The notes beneath the pieces were generated by a model. It made no database searches. It worked only from the letters and a program-made list of their open reading frames with translations, and had not been told where the DNA came from. This document shows, piece after piece, positions 5,638 to 11,721 of a stretch of 11,721 nucleotides of DNA. Within the stretch, counting starts at the first letter, position 1. Every line of letters starts with the position of its first letter. Made by a program: the position numbers and the translations under genes. The DNA comes from Rhodospirillales bacterium (GTDB lineage Bacteria > Pseudomonadota > Alphaproteobacteria > SMXQ01): assembly GCA_024638585.1 (NCBI GenBank), contig JAHEKA010000033.1:1-11721 (forward strand), in the 5' to 3' direction.

Positions 5638-6819
5638 ATGTCAGAAATCACCGCCCCTTTGGCCCAAGCGCTTCACGCGCTCCTGCCCGGCTGGGTCGCC
5701 CTGCCGAACATCACTTTCGTGCTGCCCCATTGGATCTACTGGGCCGGCATCGTCTTCTTTCCCCTGATCGCCGCCTATCTTGTGCGCGGCGCGGAACAGG
5801 TGCGGACCGGCCGGTCCGTCTCCCTGCCCGCCGCCTATATGTTCCTGATCGCATCCGGCTTCGTCGGCCTGCACCGGTTCTATCTGCGGGCGCCGAAATT
5901 CGCCGTCGTCCTGATTGCCCTGTTCCTCCTGGTGCTGCACGGCAACACCGAGGGGGCGATGGAGCGCGAATTCGTCTCCAAGGGCCAGAACGACCTCAAG
6001 ATCGCCGCCTTCGAGATCGATCACTTCAGCCGCCGGGCGCGCGACGGACGCCCCGGGGCCGCGGCAAATCTGGCCAAGGCAGAGGTCGCCCATAAGAAGG
6101 TCAAGGCGGAACTCGCCGGCGCCGTGGAACGGCGCGCCCAATGGGCCTCGTTCTCGGGCTTCTTCAGTTATCTGATCTTCGTGCTGCTTCTGATCGACGC
6201 CTGCCTGTTGCCGAGGCTCTGCCGCCGCTGCCTCGCCACGGAGCCGGAGAGGCCCACATCCGAATTCCAGGTGATGGAACGCGGCCCCAAACCGGACCCG
6301 CGCCGGGACATCCATACGCCGCTGACCCAGGTGATCGACCGCATCAACCACTGGGCCGGAACCTATGTCGCCTGGTGGGCGATCATCGCCGTCTTCGTCT
6401 ATTACTACGAGGTGCTGGCGCGCTACGTCTTCAATGCGCCCACCAACTGGGCGCACGAGGGCATGTTCCTGATGTTCGGCATGCAGTATCTGCTGGCCGG
6501 AGGCTATGCCTATTTGAACGAATCCCATGTCCGGGTCGATGTGCTGTACGAGAGCCGCAGCTTCCGCACCAAGGCCGTCATCGACATCATCACCTCGGTG
6601 TTCTTCTTCATCTTCGTGCTGGCCCTGCTGGGCACCGGTATCGTTTTCGCCATGGATGCCATCGAGGTCGGTGAGACCACCCTGAACGAATGGGGCATCC
6701 AATACTGGCCGGTGAAGCTGGCCATCCCGGTGGGGGCCTTCCTGCTCTTGCTGCAGGGCGTCGCCAAACTGGTGCGCGACATCCTGTACCTCCGCGGGCC
6801 TGCGGGTTCGGAGGCCTGA
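5638..6819 (+). CDS. dctQ: TRAP transporter small permease (DctQ) fused to an N-terminal TM2-like membrane module
   Basis: At 393 residues this is about twice a usual DctQ (about 160-200). The C-terminal part (about 228-385) is the DctQ domain, with four membrane segments. Its motif YEVLARYVFNAPTNWAHEG (257-275) precedes a segment ending near the conserved HVRVDVLYE. The N-terminal part has a membrane helix (about 32-50), then LIASGFVGLHRFYL (70-83), matching the GxxGxHRFYLG core of TM2 domains, and another helix (87-101). A charged, Ala/Lys/Glu-rich stretch that could be a coiled coil (about 108-170) follows, then a helix (171-192) ending in a Cys-containing tail CRRC. DctQ bridges receptor and large permease; the role of the extra half is unknown. 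An in-frame stop at 5596 limits the start to 5638 or later. The ATG has no clear ribosome site, so a slightly later start is possible. Four bases separate it from dctM. Confidence 0.88.
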   Translation: MSEITAPLAQALHALLPGWVALPNITFVLPHWIYWAGIVFFPLIAAYLVRGAEQVRTGRSVSLPAAYMFLIASGFVGLHRFYLRAPKFAVVLIALFLLVLHGNTEGAMEREFVSKGQNDLKIAAFEIDHFSRRARDGRPGAAANLAKAEVAHKKVKAELAGAVERRAQWASFSGFFSYLIFVLLLIDACLLPRLCRRCLATEPERPTSEFQVMERGPKPDPRRDIHTPLTQVIDRINHWAGTYVAWWAIIAVFVYYYEVLARYVFNAPTNWAHEGMFLMFGMQYLLAGGYAYLNESHVRVDVLYESRSFRTKAVIDIITSVFFFIFVLALLGTGIVFAMDAIEVGETTLNEWGIQYWPVKLAIPVGAFLLLLQGVAKLVRDILYLRGPAGSEA

Positions 6820-6823
6820 GACC

Positions 6824-8215
6824 ATGGGATGGGAAATCGACATCCTGTGGCTGACGGTGCTGATGTTCGGCTCGCTGGCGATCCTGCTGATGGCGGGATT
6901 GCCGCTCGCCTTCGTCACCGGCGGATTGGGATGTATCTTCCTGTTCCTGTTCGGCGACCTCAACAGCCTCAACCTGCTGCCGTCGCGCATCTTCCCGTTC
7001 ATGACCGATTACCAGCTTTCGGCCATTCCGCTGTTCATCTTCATGGCGGCGATGCTGGAACGCGCCGGCATCATCGAAGAACTGTTCGACGTGGTCTATC
7101 GGTTGCTCGGCGGCGTCAAGGGCGGGCTGGCTTCGGCCACCATCATCGCCTCGACCATCCTGGCCGCCATGGTCGGCGTCATCGGCGCGGCGGAGGTGAC
7201 CATGGGCCTGATCGCATTGCCGGCCATGCTGCGCCACCGCTACGAGCCGAAGCTCGCCTGCGGCTCGATCCTCGCCGGCGGCACCCTCGGCATCCTGATC
7301 CCCCCCTCGATCCTCGCCATCCTGTTCGCCGTGGTGGCCGAACAGTCTGTCGGCGATCTCTTCATCGGCTGCGTGATCCCCGGCCTGCTGTTGTCCGGCC
7401 TGTTCATCCTCTATGTGACGGTGCGCTCCTACCTGAACCCCGAAATGGGTCCGGGACTGCCGCCGGAGGAGCAGGTCGATTTCCGGGAAAAGCTCCGCCT
7501 TCTGCGCGGCATTACGGCGCCGATCCTGCTGATCGTGCTGGTGCTGGGGGTGATTTTCACCGGCATCGCCACCCCGGTGGAAGCCGCCGGCATCGGCACC
7601 TTCGGCGCCTTTCTGGTTGCCGCGATCCATCGCCGCCTGACCTGGCAGGGCACCAAGGAGGCGGCCGTGACCACGCTCAAGGCGTCGTCCATGGTGTTGT
7701 GGATCATCTTCGGCGCCTCGATCTTCGTCGGCTTCTACAGTTTGAGCGGCGGGCGCGAATTCGTCGCCGAAACCCTGATCGGCACCGGTCTCGGCCCCTA
7801 CGGCATTCTCCTGATCATGATGATCATCCTGATCGTGCTCGGCATGTTCCTCGACTGGGTCGGGATCCTCTTGCTGGCGGTGCCGATCTTCGTGCCGATC
7901 ATGCTGAAACTGCAGTTCGACGGCCTGTTCGGCCTGCCCGGCCCGACCGAGGGCATCACCGACCCCCAGAAAGCCAAGGAGACCATGCAGCTCTGGTTCG
8001 GGGTGGTCTACATGGTCAACATGCAGATGTCGTTCCTCAGCCCGCCCTTCGGATACGCGCTTTTCTATCTCAAGTCCGTCGCCCCGCCCGACATCACCAT
8101 GGCGATGATCTTCAAGTCGGCCGTGCCCTTCCTGATCCTCCAGGCGATCGGTTTGGCGCTGGTCATCATCTTCCCCCAACTGATCCTGTGGTTGCCGCGC
8201 GCGGTTTACGGGTGA
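6824..8215 (+). CDS. dctM: TRAP transporter large permease (DctM)
   Basis: A 463-residue, very hydrophobic protein with a dozen or so predicted membrane segments, the ion-coupled transport subunit of the TRAP system. Diagnostic stretches are AIPLFIFMAAMLERAGI (67-83), GTLGILIPPSI (153-163, the hallmark of the family), TPVEAAGIGTFGAFL (250-264) and FLSPPFGYALF (404-414), the second inverted-repeat counterpart of the PPS loop. It is somewhat longer than the common 425-440 residues. A hydrophilic insertion, LPGPTEGITDPQKAKETM (371-388), before the last conserved block accounts for much of the excess. The start ATG follows the dctQ stop by four bases, with GGAGG (6810-6814) inside the dctQ end acting as ribosome site, so translation is coupled. 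It is the last gene of the transporter operon, with a small hairpin just downstream. Confidence 0.95.
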   Translation: MGWEIDILWLTVLMFGSLAILLMAGLPLAFVTGGLGCIFLFLFGDLNSLNLLPSRIFPFMTDYQLSAIPLFIFMAAMLERAGIIEELFDVVYRLLGGVKGGLASATIIASTILAAMVGVIGAAEVTMGLIALPAMLRHRYEPKLACGSILAGGTLGILIPPSILAILFAVVAEQSVGDLFIGCVIPGLLLSGLFILYVTVRSYLNPEMGPGLPPEEQVDFREKLRLLRGITAPILLIVLVLGVIFTGIATPVEAAGIGTFGAFLVAAIHRRLTWQGTKEAAVTTLKASSMVLWIIFGASIFVGFYSLSGGREFVAETLIGTGLGPYGILLIMMIILIVLGMFLDWVGILLLAVPIFVPIMLKLQFDGLFGLPGPTEGITDPQKAKETMQLWFGVVYMVNMQMSFLSPPFGYALFYLKSVAPPDITMAMIFKSAVPFLILQAIGLALVIIFPQLILWLPRAVYG

Positions 8216-8221
8216 CTTAAG

Positions 8222-8241
8222 TCCTCCCGCTTCAGGGAGGG
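8222..8241 (+). terminator. Short hairpin after dctM, possible weak terminator
   Basis: CCTCCC (8223-8228) and GGGAGG (8235-8240) form a 6-bp stem, seven with a T-G closing pair, around a GCTTCA loop, four bases after the dctM stop. There is no T-run, so if it ends transcription it would be inefficient or Rho-assisted. The remaining bases up to the next gene hold GGAAG (8275-8279), the ribosome site of the DUF962 gene. Confidence 0.4.
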
Positions 8242-8284
8242 GCAAAGCTGCGCTAGGATTGTCTTAACGCAATCGGAAGCGATC

Positions 8285-8623
8285 ATGGCGAAGCCCATCA
8301 CCACCTACGCGGAATTCTGGCCGTTTTACCTGGGCGAGCATTCCCGGCCCGCGACCCGTGCCCTGCATTACGTGGGCACCCTCGCCTTCCTCGCCATCGC
8401 CGCCTACGCCGTCGTGACCGCGACATGGTGGGCGCTGGCCGCCGGCGTCGCCGCGGCCTACGGCTTCGCCTGGTTTTCTCATTTCGTGATCGAACGCAAC
8501 CGGCCCGCGACCTTCAGCTACCCGGCCTGGTCGCTGGTCTCCGACTTCCGCATGCTGGGGTACTTCTTCACCGGGCGCATCACAGGCGAGCTTGAAAAAC
8601 ACCAGATCCAGCCGCGCGGGTAA
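8285..8623 (+). CDS. Mpo1-like / DUF962 small membrane protein
   Basis: A 112-residue protein of the DUF962/Mpo1-like family (yeast YGL010w). Yeast Mpo1 is an iron-dependent dioxygenase that shortens 2-hydroxy fatty acids by alpha-oxidation; bacterial members are mostly uncharacterised. Family motifs are FYLGEHSRPATRALHYVGT (14-32) and SHFVIERNRPATFSYPAWSL (65-84), giving the conserved polar set His19, His28, His66 and Glu70. Two hydrophobic helices lie about 33-46 and 48-64. A DFRM segment and an FFTGRITGEL tail complete the family pattern. The ATG at 8285 has GGAAG six bases upstream. It lies 69 bp after dctM on the same strand and may be read through or independent; no functional tie to transport is evident. 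Family recognition is good; enzymatic activity is inference from the conserved histidines. Confidence 0.85.
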   Translation: MAKPITTYAEFWPFYLGEHSRPATRALHYVGTLAFLAIAAYAVVTATWWALAAGVAAAYGFAWFSHFVIERNRPATFSYPAWSLVSDFRMLGYFFTGRITGELEKHQIQPRG

Positions 8624-8655
8624 GCGAAATAGCCGTGAAAGGACTCGACGCGTAG

Positions 8656-9048
8656 ATGTCAGGCAAGAAGGAATTCTCCCTCGAAGTGGTTGCGCCGGTA
8701 TTCCCGGTGACGGACATCAAGCGCTCAACCGCCTATTTCACCGAGAAGCTGCAATTCACGGTTGGATTTGAATGGGCGGATAGCGCAGACGAACCGCTAA
8801 GCTACGCCATACTCCAGCAGGACAACACCGAACTGCATCTCACCCTTGCGAAGGTGCCGAACTCAACCGTCGCCTATTTCTTCGTCAATAACGTGCAAGG
8901 GTATTACCGAGCGGTGGAAGCCAAGGGCGCAGACATTACCCATGAGCTTGGAGACCAGCCCTGGGAGATGCGCGAGTTCGAAGTCTCCGATCCCGACGGG
9001 AACCGCATCATTTTCGGTGAGCATCTTTCACGCATCAAGGAAACATAA
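8656..9048 (+). CDS. VOC-family protein, bleomycin resistance/glyoxalase type
   Basis: A 130-residue single vicinal-oxygen-chelate domain pair. The first beta-alpha-beta unit starts with VAPVFPVTDIKRSTAYF (12-28). The second ends with QPWEMREFEVSDPDGNRIIF (101-120), the close of bleomycin-resistance-type VOC proteins, which dimerise and sequester drugs or act as lyases/dioxygenases. Of possible metal ligands, His61 (ELHL) and Glu122 (FGE) are seen but a full glyoxalase I set is not clear, so enzyme versus binding protein is open. The ATG at 8656 has AAAGGA about 13 bases upstream, a modest ribosome site. The gene sits 32 bp after the DUF962 gene. Hand-counted GC over 8701-8940 is about 55 percent, against about 72 percent for 8341-8400 in the neighbour, which suggests recent acquisition. 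A specific drug cannot be named. Confidence 0.85.
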   Translation: MSGKKEFSLEVVAPVFPVTDIKRSTAYFTEKLQFTVGFEWADSADEPLSYAILQQDNTELHLTLAKVPNSTVAYFFVNNVQGYYRAVEAKGADITHELGDQPWEMREFEVSDPDGNRIIFGEHLSRIKET

Positions 9049-9057
9049 GAACTCGAT

Positions 9058-9165
9058 TTGCATCGAAAGTGCCGGACCGATCGCCTCAGCGGCAGGCGCC
9101 GTTGCGACGGCAACCGCCTGACCGACAAACAGATCGAGCGCGGCCGCGAGTGGGCCCGGCGCTAA
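9058..9165 (+). other. Short open frame in the VOC-DUF427 gap, probably not a gene
   Basis: The 121-bp convergent gap 9049-9169 has no convincing gene. One frame runs from TTG at 9058 to TAA at 9163-9165 (35 codons), ending in LTDKQIERGREWARR, which looks protein-like and could be the tail of a decayed gene. It lacks an ATG and a clear ribosome site, and it overlaps a strong hairpin at 9093-9120. I list it only so the gap is accounted for. Confidence 0.15.
9093..9120. terminator. Hairpin between convergent VOC and DUF427 genes
   Basis: CAGGCG (9093-9098), a two-base CC bulge and GTTGC (9101-9105) pair with GCAAC (9110-9114) and CGCCTG (9115-9120) around a GACG loop, an 11-bp stem. It lies 44 bases after the VOC stop and 50 bases beyond the DUF427 stop on the other strand, where a bidirectional terminator would be expected. 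Neither side has a T-run, so it may act with Rho or only stabilise the 3' ends. Confidence 0.45.
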
Positions 9166-9169
9166 GCCC

Positions 9170-9979
9170 CTATTTCCGCGACCACTTGGTCTCGACCTTG
9201 GGCACCGGTTCCCCGTCCACCAGGATGTCGTCGACCCGTTCGTTGAAGAAGCAGATCAATCCCTTGATCTTGGGACATTCGGGGATGGGATCGGGGTAGC
9301 TCCAGGCGATGTCGTCCAGGAGTTCACCATTGATGCGGGCGGAGAGATAGACCGCATCCCCCTTGTAGGGGCAGGACGAGCGGGTGTCGGACGGCTCCAT
9401 CAGGTCCATGCGGACGTCGGATTCGGGGATGTAATAGCGGACCTGATGGTTGGTTTCGAACAGGAAGCGAGCATCGGTCGAGCGCGCCACCTCCTCGCCC
9501 GCCAGCATCACCCGCACCTCGCGGTGGCTCTGGCACACATCGACGCGCTTGAAGGGGTCGCGGGCATGGACGAAAATTTCCTCGTCTTCCTCAAGCCAGT
9601 GGTCGACCCGGTCCCAATAGAAGGCAACGTAATCCTTGATCACGCCGATCTCCGGATAAGGGTCCTCATAGGACCACATGGCGTTTTCCGACGTCTTGCC
9701 GTCGGCGGTGATCGAATAATAGGACGCATGGCCCTTCCACGGGCAGTGGCTGTGGTTGTCCGTCGGAGTGGCTAGGTCCATGCGCACGTCCTCGCGCGGG
9801 AAGTAATAGACCGGCGTGTGTTTGGGTTCGCGCATCAGCCGCGCATTGGTGGTATCGACGATGGTCTTACCGGCGAAGGTGACCCGCACCCGGCGCGGAC
9901 TTTCGATGAATTCGATGCCGTAGTTCGGGTCCTTTTCGACCCAGTTGTTGCGATAGACCTTCTTTTCCGTGGTCGCCAT
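9170..9979 (-). CDS. Tandem DUF427 domain protein
   Basis: A 269-residue soluble protein made of two DUF427 domains (about 28-128 and 143-255). DUF427 proteins are small beta-rich folds without an agreed function, common in proteobacteria and actinobacteria. The two halves repeat the same marks in order: VRMDLATPTD (65-74) and VRMDLMEPSD (189-198), CPWKGHASYYS (79-89) and CPYKGDAVYLS (203-213), WSYEDPYPE (102-110) and WSYPDPIPE (226-234), FYWDRVD (120-126) and FFNERVD (244-250). The CPxKG cysteine is kept in both. No signal peptide or membrane segment is present. The ATG at 9979 is backed by GGGAGG seven bases upstream. It faces the VOC gene tail to tail and is 90 bp downstream of the YciB-like gene on the same strand, with a possible own promoter. 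Family call is firm, function unknown. Confidence 0.92.
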   Translation of the reverse strand: MATTEKKVYRNNWVEKDPNYGIEFIESPRRVRVTFAGKTIVDTTNARLMREPKHTPVYYFPREDVRMDLATPTDNHSHCPWKGHASYYSITADGKTSENAMWSYEDPYPEIGVIKDYVAFYWDRVDHWLEEDEEIFVHARDPFKRVDVCQSHREVRVMLAGEEVARSTDARFLFETNHQVRYYIPESDVRMDLMEPSDTRSSCPYKGDAVYLSARINGELLDDIAWSYPDPIPECPKIKGLICFFNERVDDILVDGEPVPKVETKWSRK

Positions 9980-10022
9980 GGCGGCCTCCCTCGATCGCGG
10001 TTTCTCTGCGTGCTTTGGGCGA

Positions 10023-10050
10023 AGCTTAAACCCCTGGTGGTCACATGCAA
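10023..10050 (-). promoter_or_regulatory. Weak candidate promoter for the DUF427 gene
   Basis: On the minus strand, TTGCAT (10050-10045) and TAAGCT (10028-10023) are 16 bp apart, each with about three consensus matches, in the 90-bp gap before the DUF427 start. The leader would be about 37 nt. The match is poor, and read-through from the upstream membrane-protein gene is the alternative. Confidence 0.22.
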
Positions 10051-10069
10051 CAGGGTATGGCGGCGCGCG

Positions 10070-10798
10070 TCACGCCTCGGGCGGCGGATCGTAGGCCTTG
10101 GCCTTCTTCCACCCGACATAGACGCCAAAGGGCATGAGGCCCCCCACCGCAGCGAGCACGAGCTCGACCCGGACGAATGCGAAGACCCAGATCCACGTGT
10201 CCAGGGAAACCTCCCGCCGCAGATATTCGTAAAACAGGGCCGCTGTAGCGAAGAGGAGGACCATGAACAGGGGACGAAAGGCGGGCGTGCGGGCCGCCTC
10301 GGCGTCTTTCCCGGCCTCAGCCTCTTCTCCTGTATCCATTTCTAAGACAGGCCGCGACCGGTCGCGCCCGCCGGCGAGGGGACGAAGCGCCTCATGGACC
10401 GCCACGCCGCCTGCGACCAGGACCGGAACCATTTGCAAATAGAACGGATCTCTCAGGTGCAGAGCCGCCGCCCCAAGCCCCATGCCGAGGAGCCAGCTGA
10501 AATTCGCGATAAGCCCGCCCCATACACGCCACCGCCACAACTCGAACACCTTGCGCCCGATCAGGAAAACCAACCATACGGCGATGGACGCGAACAGGCC
10601 GAAGGCCTGGTAGGCGAGAACAAAGACGAGGGGGAGCAACAGAACCGTGAACAGCGTATAGCGCCAGAAATCTCCACGGATGCGTTCCATCCGGGTGTCC
10701 GCAAACGCCCCCGGATACATCCGGCGCAAGCGTCCGATGAGCCAGGCCAGAGACGCGGCAAGCAGGAAACAAAAGGTCGTGATCAGAAGATAGGACAT
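10070..10798 (-). CDS. YciB/IspZ-like inner-membrane protein
   Basis: A 242-residue protein with about six or seven hydrophobic segments (roughly 3-22, 48-65, 66-82, 94-114, 119-139, 175-193, 200-227). The central block RVWGGLIANFSWLLGMGLGA (91-110), then LHLRDPFYLQMVPVLVAGG (113-131), resembles the WxxxxGLI...HxDxFIxxKPTxI core of YciB (septation protein A, IspZ), which in E. coli interacts with elongation and division proteins. The later TWIWVFAFVRVELVLAAVGG also fits the last YciB helices. It is longer than YciB (about 180) because of an acidic hydrophilic insertion (about 140-172, EEAEAGKDAEAA) and a long N-terminus. It starts 18 bp after the TPR gene stop, with no visible ribosome binding site, suggesting coupling or a leaky unit. 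Membrane protein is certain; the YciB relation is by-eye similarity. Confidence 0.7.
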   Translation of the reverse strand: MSYLLITTFCFLLAASLAWLIGRLRRMYPGAFADTRMERIRGDFWRYTLFTVLLLPLVFVLAYQAFGLFASIAVWLVFLIGRKVFELWRWRVWGGLIANFSWLLGMGLGAAALHLRDPFYLQMVPVLVAGGVAVHEALRPLAGGRDRSRPVLEMDTGEEAEAGKDAEAARTPAFRPLFMVLLFATAALFYEYLRREVSLDTWIWVFAFVRVELVLAAVGGLMPFGVYVGWKKAKAYDPPPEA

Positions 10799-10816
10799 GA
10801 ACAGGAGGCGGCGGGA

Positions 10817-11721
10817 TCAGTTGTTGGCACCGGCAACGGCATTCGCGCGGATCGCTTTGGCCCGCGCGGCGGCAGCGGCGGCGTCCCGCGCGCGCCCCGC
10901 CGCCCTCAGGAGGCGCGCGTAGCCGTCGAACCCCTTGGCGAGATCGGGATGATCGCTTCCCAGGGTCTCTTGCAGAATGCCCAGGGCGCGCTGGTAATAG
11001 CGCTCGGCCTTGGCATGGGTCCCTTCGGCCGTAAACAGGTCCGCCATCGCCATCAGCGTGCGGCCGATGGCCGGGTGGTCCTCACCGACGACTTTTTTGA
11101 CCAGCTCAAGCGATTTCAAATAGCGGATTTCGGCATCCCCGTATTGTCCCTGCAACGCGAGGACGTCGCCCAACCCCTTGTAGCCCGATGCGAGACCGAC
11201 GTCCTGCGGCGCCGATGCATTGCCGAGCATCACCAGCGCCTGCTGATACATGGCCTCGGCTTCCCTGAGCCGCCCCTGTCGGCGATACAAGTCGGCCCGG
11301 CCGACCAGCGTCCGCGCCACGGTGGGATGCTCGGCCCCCAATGCCTTCGTCAAGATCGCGATCGCTTTCGCGTATCGCGGCCCGGCTTCGTCGTATCGCC
11401 CCTGGGCCCGGTAGAGATTCGCTTGCGCATTGAACGCTTTCCCCACCGCGGGGTGGTCGGTGCCCAATGCTTCTTGCCGGATAGCCAGGGCGCGGGTCAC
11501 CTGAGGCTCGGCCTCGGCATAACGCCCCTGGCGCCGGGCGAGGTTAGCCAGCGCGACGAGTGCGGCCGCGACCCGGACATGGGTCCGGCCCAGTCGCTCC
11601 CGGTAAATTCCAAGGGCGCGCTCGAACAGAGGCCGGGCCTTATCGTACTTTCCCTTCCTGACATAGACCGCGCCCAAATAACTGAGACTGTTCGCCACGA
11701 TAGGATGGTTCGGGCCGAACA
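10817..11721 (-). CDS. Tetratricopeptide-repeat protein, kinesin-light-chain-type repeats, 5' end beyond window
   Basis: The frame is open to the right edge and reads FGPNHPIVANSLSYLG straight into the listed GTG at 11698, so that GTG is an internal valine and the start lies outside. About 300 residues are visible, made of seven consecutive 42-residue repeats. Each begins LGxxHPxVAxxL and continues as LAxLYxxQGRYxEAEPxYxRALAIxxxA, the TPR_10/TPR_12 pattern of kinesin light chain. Repeat five (SAPQDVGLASGYKGLG) has lost the LGxxHP lead, and repeat seven decays into an Ala-rich tail ending VAGANN. Such arrays form a superhelical scaffold that binds peptides or partner proteins. Bacterial members often carry an N-terminal enzymatic, NTPase or secretion-linked domain, which would be outside the window here. 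The next gene downstream is the YciB-like membrane protein, 18 bp away. Partner and role are unknown. Confidence 0.9.
   Translation of the reverse strand, partial: FGPNHPIVANSLSYLGAVYVRKGKYDKARPLFERALGIYRERLGRTHVRVAAALVALANLARRQGRYAEAEPQVTRALAIRQEALGTDHPAVGKAFNAQANLYRAQGRYDEAGPRYAKAIAILTKALGAEHPTVARTLVGRADLYRRQGRLREAEAMYQQALVMLGNASAPQDVGLASGYKGLGDVLALQGQYGDAEIRYLKSLELVKKVVGEDHPAIGRTLMAMADLFTAEGTHAKAERYYQRALGILQETLGSDHPDLAKGFDGYARLLRAAGRARDAAAAAARAKAIRANAVAGANN

Noticed and set aside
6829..8220. Plus-strand 463-codon frame overlapping dctM in another frame
   Set aside because: Arg/His/Pro-rich out-of-frame translation with no domain; the overlapping dctM frame has all family motifs.
5641..8245. 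Minus-strand open frames of 453 and 545 codons opposite dctQ and dctM
   Set aside because: They are rich in Asp, His, Gln, Arg and Glu, the expected antisense of hydrophobic membrane-protein codons, and overlap well-supported permease genes.
1..11721. CRISPR array, transposon ends, tRNA or rRNA genes
   Set aside because: No short regularly spaced direct repeats, no transposase or terminal inverted repeats, and no cloverleaf or rRNA-like stretch were seen; the only regular repeat is the 126-bp coding TPR array.

Overview
The window reads as a chromosomal piece of a GC-rich alphaproteobacterium, probably Rhodospirillales-like. This rests on high GC, strong GGAGG-type ribosome binding sites, a TakP-type TRAP transporter with a twin-arginine signal, and family content (DUF427, Mpo1/DUF962-like, YciB-like). 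The taxonomic call is inference; there is no rRNA or marker gene to settle it. Eleven protein genes are supported, two of them cut by the window edges. No tRNA, rRNA, CRISPR array, insertion sequence or phage gene is visible.

Left block (1-3231, minus strand): a tightly overlapping three-gene operon for a biotin-dependent carboxylase, read right to left. It encodes a biotin carboxyl carrier protein (accB-like), a biotin carboxylase (accC-like) and a pyruvate carboxylase/oxaloacetate decarboxylase-type carboxyltransferase that runs to the left edge. Start and stop codons overlap at both junctions. The three activities are on three polypeptides, and the carboxyltransferase seems to lack its own biotinyl domain. 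No membrane subunits of a sodium-pump decarboxylase are in view.

Centre block (3419-8215, plus strand): diverging from that operon across a 187-bp promoter region are an SDR oxidoreductase and then a complete TRAP transporter. The transporter comprises a Tat-exported binding protein (dctP), a fused small permease (dctQ) with an extra N-terminal TM2-like module, and a large permease (dctM). The dctP-dctQ gap holds two consecutive perfect hairpins, one capped by a UUCG tetraloop, which probably set the excess of binding protein over permease. A plausible reading is that the transporter imports a small organic acid, perhaps a 2-oxoacid, with the SDR and carboxylase acting on it or on its products. 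The substrate cannot be read from the sequence.

Right block (8285-11721): a mixed housekeeping/accessory stretch. It holds an Mpo1-like (DUF962) membrane protein and a bleomycin-resistance-type VOC protein of lower GC. Convergent to them is a tandem DUF427 protein. Finally there is a minus-strand pair: a protein of seven 42-residue kinesin-light-chain-type TPRs, cut by the right edge, followed by a YciB/IspZ-like membrane protein.

Nothing here is clearly a new defence or mobile system. The most notable points are the TM2-DctQ fusion, the hairpin-bearing dctP-dctQ junction, and the pairing of a split pyruvate-carboxylase-type enzyme with a divergent SDR-TRAP operon.
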